Below are positions 60,864 through 64,000 of a DNA stretch of 64,000 nucleotides, piece after piece (the first letter of the stretch is position 1; each line of letters opens with the position of its first letter). This DNA comes from Novosphingobium sp. RL4 (GTDB lineage: Bacteria; Pseudomonadota; Alphaproteobacteria; Sphingomonadales; Sphingomonadaceae). The stretch is from NCBI RefSeq assembly GCF_035658495.1, contig NZ_CP141945.1, forward strand, positions 434,001 through 498,000. The letters run 5' to 3'. The notes under the pieces were generated by a model that was not told the DNA's origin, did no database searches, and was given only the letters and a program-made list of their open reading frames with translations. A program made the position numbers and the translations under genes.

Positions 60864-62383
60864 AGCGACCGCGCCAGATCCCGGTCGCCGTCCTCGCCCT
60901 GTCTGCGCTGGTTCTTTCCGGCTGCAACGCCGAGCCGCGAAAGCCGCCTGCCGACCGCGCGGCAAGCAGCGAGAGCAAGGCCGCTTCCCCCGCCCCGCCA
61001 GCTTCTGCCGCGCCGCCCCCCGCACCGATGCCTGCGGAGCTTACCCCCGGGGATCGCGCGCTGCTTCTGGAAGCCATCGCGGGCTCCGAACTGTTCGCCA
61101 GGGTCCTGCGCAACAAGGAGCGCACCGGAAAAGTCGTGGCGCCTGGAAAGGAGCGCGATCTGGCCAAGGCCGAACGCGACCTTGCCACCATTCGCGAACG
61201 GCTGGCAGCACTTTCCGGCGATGGCATGCCGACCTTCGCGCTGATCCACACCTTGCGCGGCGGCGCGGCGATGAACGCCTGGCTCATCGGCCCCGACGGG
61301 GCCGTGGCGCACGGGTTCTACGATCGGGACTACACCGGACTGTCGCTGATGGTTGACGGACTGGGCGTGCGCCGTCTCGCCGCCACGCGCGGCAACCGGC
61401 CCAAAGGCACGCCGCCCCCGCCGCCCGATGTCGAACGCGGCAACCTGATCCGGGACCGCTCCCCCGAGGCCGTGCAACTGCGCGGAGAAACACTGGAGCG
61501 CACCCGCGAAATGCTGCTGCCCGGCGCGGTGGGCGATGCGCTGGGAACGCGGAGCGGCCGGCTTCTCGTGATCCCGGCGATGGACACGGGAACCGCCCCC
61601 TATGCCGCGCTGCCGCTTCGCAATGGGACTGCAGTGTCGCACTGGTCTTTCGTGATCCTTCCCGATGTCGACACGCTGACAGGCGCCGATCCCACGTTCG
61701 ACTATCGCGCGCTCGACATCGGCAAGGCCATTGTCGTGGGCAACCCGGACTTGTCGAGCGATAGGAAGTTCGATTGGGCGCCGCTTCCCGGCGCACAGCG
61801 AGAGGCTGTCATGGTCTCCAGGGAACTGGACGATCCCGCCACGGTGCTGATGACGGGAACACAGGCCACGCGCGGCAACCTGACACGAGCCATCGCAGCA
61901 CGGCCGGACGCCGGACTGGTCTATCTGGCGACACACGCGGTGTCCGACCCCAGGAACCCTCTTACCCGCGGGTTCATCGCCATGTCGGGCAAGGAGGGGC
62001 ACTATTATGCCGGAGATATCCGGCAGGCCCGTTTCCCGGACTGGAAGCGGCACCACCCGCTGGTCGTCATCAGCGCCTGCCAGACCGCGCTGGGCCGCGT
62101 GTTCGACGGCGGCGGCTTCGGCGTTGCCCGCAGCTGGACTACAGCAGGCGCGGGACAGGTCGTGGCCAGCCTCTGGAATGTGAGCGATCAGGCCACCGCA
62201 ATCCTGATGACCCGGTTCGTCGAGCGGCTGAAGGCCGGGGACGTACCGGAAATCGCCATGCAGAAGGCCCAGTTCGCCACGATGAATGCCCGAAACGCAA
62301 AAGGCGAAAGACCCTATGCCAACGATCCGAAGATGTGGGCCAGCTTCATGATCTTCGGAAAGCCCTCGGCACCGCTGCGGTAG
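60860..62383 (+). CDS. CHAT-domain (caspase-like) protease lipoprotein
   Basis: A 507-residue protein with a lipoprotein signal (VLALSALVLSGCNAEP, lipidated Cys22) and a long Pro/Ala linker. Residues 250-500 form a CHAT/caspase-HetF-like protease domain: the catalytic His359 in LVYLATHAVSDPRNPL and Cys407 in LVVISACQTALGRVFDGGGFG, followed by GAGQVVASLWNVSDQATAILM, which is highly characteristic. Lipidation puts the protease outside the cytoplasm, unlike most CHAT effectors. The ATGA overlap with the SLOG-membrane gene makes a coupled pair. The substrate is unknown; candidates are the membrane partner or the neighbouring envelope proteins. Confidence 0.9.
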   Translation: MKRPRQIPVAVLALSALVLSGCNAEPRKPPADRAASSESKAASPAPPASAAPPPAPMPAELTPGDRALLLEAIAGSELFARVLRNKERTGKVVAPGKERDLAKAERDLATIRERLAALSGDGMPTFALIHTLRGGAAMNAWLIGPDGAVAHGFYDRDYTGLSLMVDGLGVRRLAATRGNRPKGTPPPPPDVERGNLIRDRSPEAVQLRGETLERTREMLLPGAVGDALGTRSGRLLVIPAMDTGTAPYAALPLRNGTAVSHWSFVILPDVDTLTGADPTFDYRALDIGKAIVVGNPDLSSDRKFDWAPLPGAQREAVMVSRELDDPATVLMTGTQATRGNLTRAIAARPDAGLVYLATHAVSDPRNPLTRGFIAMSGKEGHYYAGDIRQARFPDWKRHHPLVVISACQTALGRVFDGGGFGVARSWTTAGAGQVVASLWNVSDQATAILMTRFVERLKAGDVPEIAMQKAQFATMNARNAKGERPYANDPKMWASFMIFGKPSAPLR

Positions 62384-62443
62384 AGGCCGCCTTCACGATC
62401 TGGGCCACATTTCGCCTCTCCGGCCGGGGATGACATTCTGGCG

Positions 62444-64000
62444 CTAGCCGGGGTCGCCTGTAGCGGTGGGCCTCAGGTCGATGCCTTTACGTCTCAGGCA
62501 TTCGGATATCTTCGCGAAATCTCCGAGTGCCGCCTCGCACTGGCGGGCGGTCTGCTCGAAGTCCGGCCCTTTCCACAGCGTGGCCCCTGCCGAGGGCGAA
62601 TTGTCGAAGGTACGCTTGTTGTTGGCATAGAAGTAGGTCGCGCCTCCCGTGCCTTCCGGCAGCGCGGCGTCGTTGAGGAATATCCAGGCCGTTCCGCTCA
62701 TGGTGGGAACGAAGGAACCCATCCAGCGGATTGCGGGCGGTTTGCGCTGGCCCTTGTCGCTCTCGTCTGCTTCCTTGATGACCGGCGCTACAGGCGTCAG
62801 CCGCTGGATCATGATCGTGCGGCGATAGCCACTGGGCGACAGGTCAGGTTTCGGGTCTCGGATCTCGACCAGCGGCTCAAGCCAGCGCGCGAGGACCACG
62901 CGCCGCAGCGGCGCCCCGCCCGCCATCACGACATTCGCAGGAAACGGAAAATCGAAAGTGTTGCGCCCTGCCGCAGCCACAGGGTGAGTCTTGTCCCGCC
63001 ACGGATCGCCCCGTTCGGGCCAGGTCAGGATGACATAATAGCGCTGCCCTTTGACGACGGTGCCGTGCGCCGCCACTGCCGCCTTGCTTTGTATCGCGGG
63101 CGATGCTTGCCCCCGCCCGGCTGCAAGCGGCGCGAACGGCAGGCAGGGGTTTTTGGGATCGAGTGCCAGCGGAGCGGATCGCGTTTTGAGTACGGCTGCC
63201 GGGGTATCGTTTTCGGCGGATTCCTTGCAGAAGGCCACGCCGCGTTCCAGCCCGATCAGGCTCGTCTGCGTCCAGAGTACGAGAACGAGCCAGGGTACGC
63301 ACAGGAGGATCGAAACACCGAACAGGAACGGCAGGACCCGCCATTTCCAGAACTGCATCACTGCCTGATAGCCGAGGCTGTTGCGAAGCGCGCGCAGGGC
63401 GGTGGGCTCGAACCGTTCGAGTGTCTGCCCGGCCAGCGCGTCCCACCAGGCAATACGGACACGGTCCCTGAGGTCGGCCTCCAGCGCCCGCATCGCATTG
63501 GCTATCAGCCCGATGAGCCCCAGGATCACAAGGCTCAAGGCCCAGTTGGCGGTCCAGGGATCGTACCATGCCAGGAGCCAGGAAGGCACGAACTTGCGCC
63601 CCAGCACGAAAATGTCGCTCAGCACCCATCGCGAATCCATTCCCGGCGTGAAGCCCGACCCGTCCCCCCAGAACGGAGCGAGCGCCAGGAACGCGGTCAG
63701 CAGGACAACGGCGAAATAGCAGGTCCGCCGCAGCCAGACATTGTCCCAGGCATTTTCCTGGATTTCGCCTCGCCCCTTTGCCGGGTCCCGCTCCTGCAAA
63801 GTGCGGCTCGCGGCGGCCAGCGCGGACTTGTCCGCAGGGGCATAGGGGGGCTCGATCTCGAACTTGCGGGGCAGCACGATCGGCGCATAGTTGTCGTTGC
63901 CGAGACAGATCCGCTCGATCACGCTGCGATGGACATGGCACGCTGTCAACAGGCCCTGCGGGCGATGGCGCTTTTCCCCAATGATCGGATCGCGCAGGAC
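62444..64000 (-). CDS. Integral membrane protein of unknown function (5' end outside window)
   Basis: At least 518 residues are encoded; the frame stays open with strong GC3 to the window edge, so the start lies beyond 64000. A TTG at 63949 is unlikely to be the true start. Hydrophobic segments include TCYFAVVLLTAFLALAPFW, WALSLVILGLIGLIANAM and VLPFLFGVSILLCVPWLVLVLW; the rest is a C-terminal soluble domain with WMGSFVPTMSGTAWIFLND. I do not recognise the family. It converges on the CHAT gene with a 60-nt gap and no clear terminator. Confidence 0.75.
   Translation of the reverse strand, partial: VLRDPIIGEKRHRPQGLLTACHVHRSVIERICLGNDNYAPIVLPRKFEIEPPYAPADKSALAAASRTLQERDPAKGRGEIQENAWDNVWLRRTCYFAVVLLTAFLALAPFWGDGSGFTPGMDSRWVLSDIFVLGRKFVPSWLLAWYDPWTANWALSLVILGLIGLIANAMRALEADLRDRVRIAWWDALAGQTLERFEPTALRALRNSLGYQAVMQFWKWRVLPFLFGVSILLCVPWLVLVLWTQTSLIGLERGVAFCKESAENDTPAAVLKTRSAPLALDPKNPCLPFAPLAAGRGQASPAIQSKAAVAAHGTVVKGQRYYVILTWPERGDPWRDKTHPVAAAGRNTFDFPFPANVVMAGGAPLRRVVLARWLEPLVEIRDPKPDLSPSGYRRTIMIQRLTPVAPVIKEADESDKGQRKPPAIRWMGSFVPTMSGTAWIFLNDAALPEGTGGATYFYANNKRTFDNSPSAGATLWKGPDFEQTARQCEAALGDFAKISECLRRKGIDLRPTATGDPG

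Noticed and set aside
1..64000. tRNA, rRNA, CRISPR, insertion sequence or prophage
   Set aside because: No cloverleaf, regular repeat-spacer pattern, transposase, integrase or phage structural gene was seen by reading; a tool scan could still find a short RNA.

Overview
The window looks like a chromosomal segment of a high-GC alphaproteobacterium, most likely order Sphingomonadales (Novosphingobium/Sphingobium-like). This rests on the very high GC and GC3, five TonB-dependent outer-membrane receptors in 64 kb, DUF4153, AsmA, DUF1330 and PuuE-like deacetylase genes, and tightly packed substrate operons built around a receptor. I see no rRNA, tRNA, CRISPR array, insertion sequence or prophage gene.

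Layout. 1-1632: DedA membrane protein, a lipocalin-like unknown and a DUF1330 protein. 1785-8984: catabolic cluster with an MFS carrier, a TonB receptor, an isochorismatase-type amidohydrolase, two tandem PuuE-like deacetylases and a quinone-oxidoreductase-like MDR enzyme; the last four overlap by 1-4 nt. 9193-12089: heme receptor plus heme oxygenase behind a Fur-like box. 12151-20534 (minus strand): GTG-start TetR regulator, a 940-aa TonB receptor and an operon of two divergent M28-like exported hydrolases flanking an acyl-CoA/AMP ligase. 20691-27099: small unknown, AsmA protein, ProP-like carrier, S1/P1 nuclease and PAP2 phosphatase.

27114-33572: soxR diverges from a MexHI-OpmD-like RND efflux operon, with a clear sox box inside the operon promoter. 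33795-35956: small unknown, then a nickel superoxide dismutase operon (HupE-type Ni carrier, sodN, sodX) behind a Fur-like box identical over 15 bases to the one at the heme receptor. 36032-39708: methyltransferase, TetR with a palindromic operator, DUF4153 protein. 39740-46745: hydantoinase/oxoprolinase, DUF917 protein and NCS1 permease operon divergent from a MalT-type LuxR regulator. 46914-51937: ferrisiderophore-type receptor, secreted YtcJ-like amidohydrolase, PaiB-like FMN protein and a ferredoxin-like small protein. 52105-56508: third Fur-like box, siderophore-type receptor and two exported proteins, one PstS-like.

56528-64000 is the most unusual part: a membrane TIR-TPR protein and a small lipoprotein on one strand; divergently, a SLOG-plus-four-helix (SLATT-like) membrane protein translationally coupled to a CHAT-protease lipoprotein; and a large membrane protein cut by the window edge. 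TIR with SLOG recalls the enzyme/sensor pairing of Thoeris defence, but this architecture is different. The unifying themes elsewhere are iron supply and sparing (heme, siderophore, NiSOD) and redox-stress efflux (SoxR).
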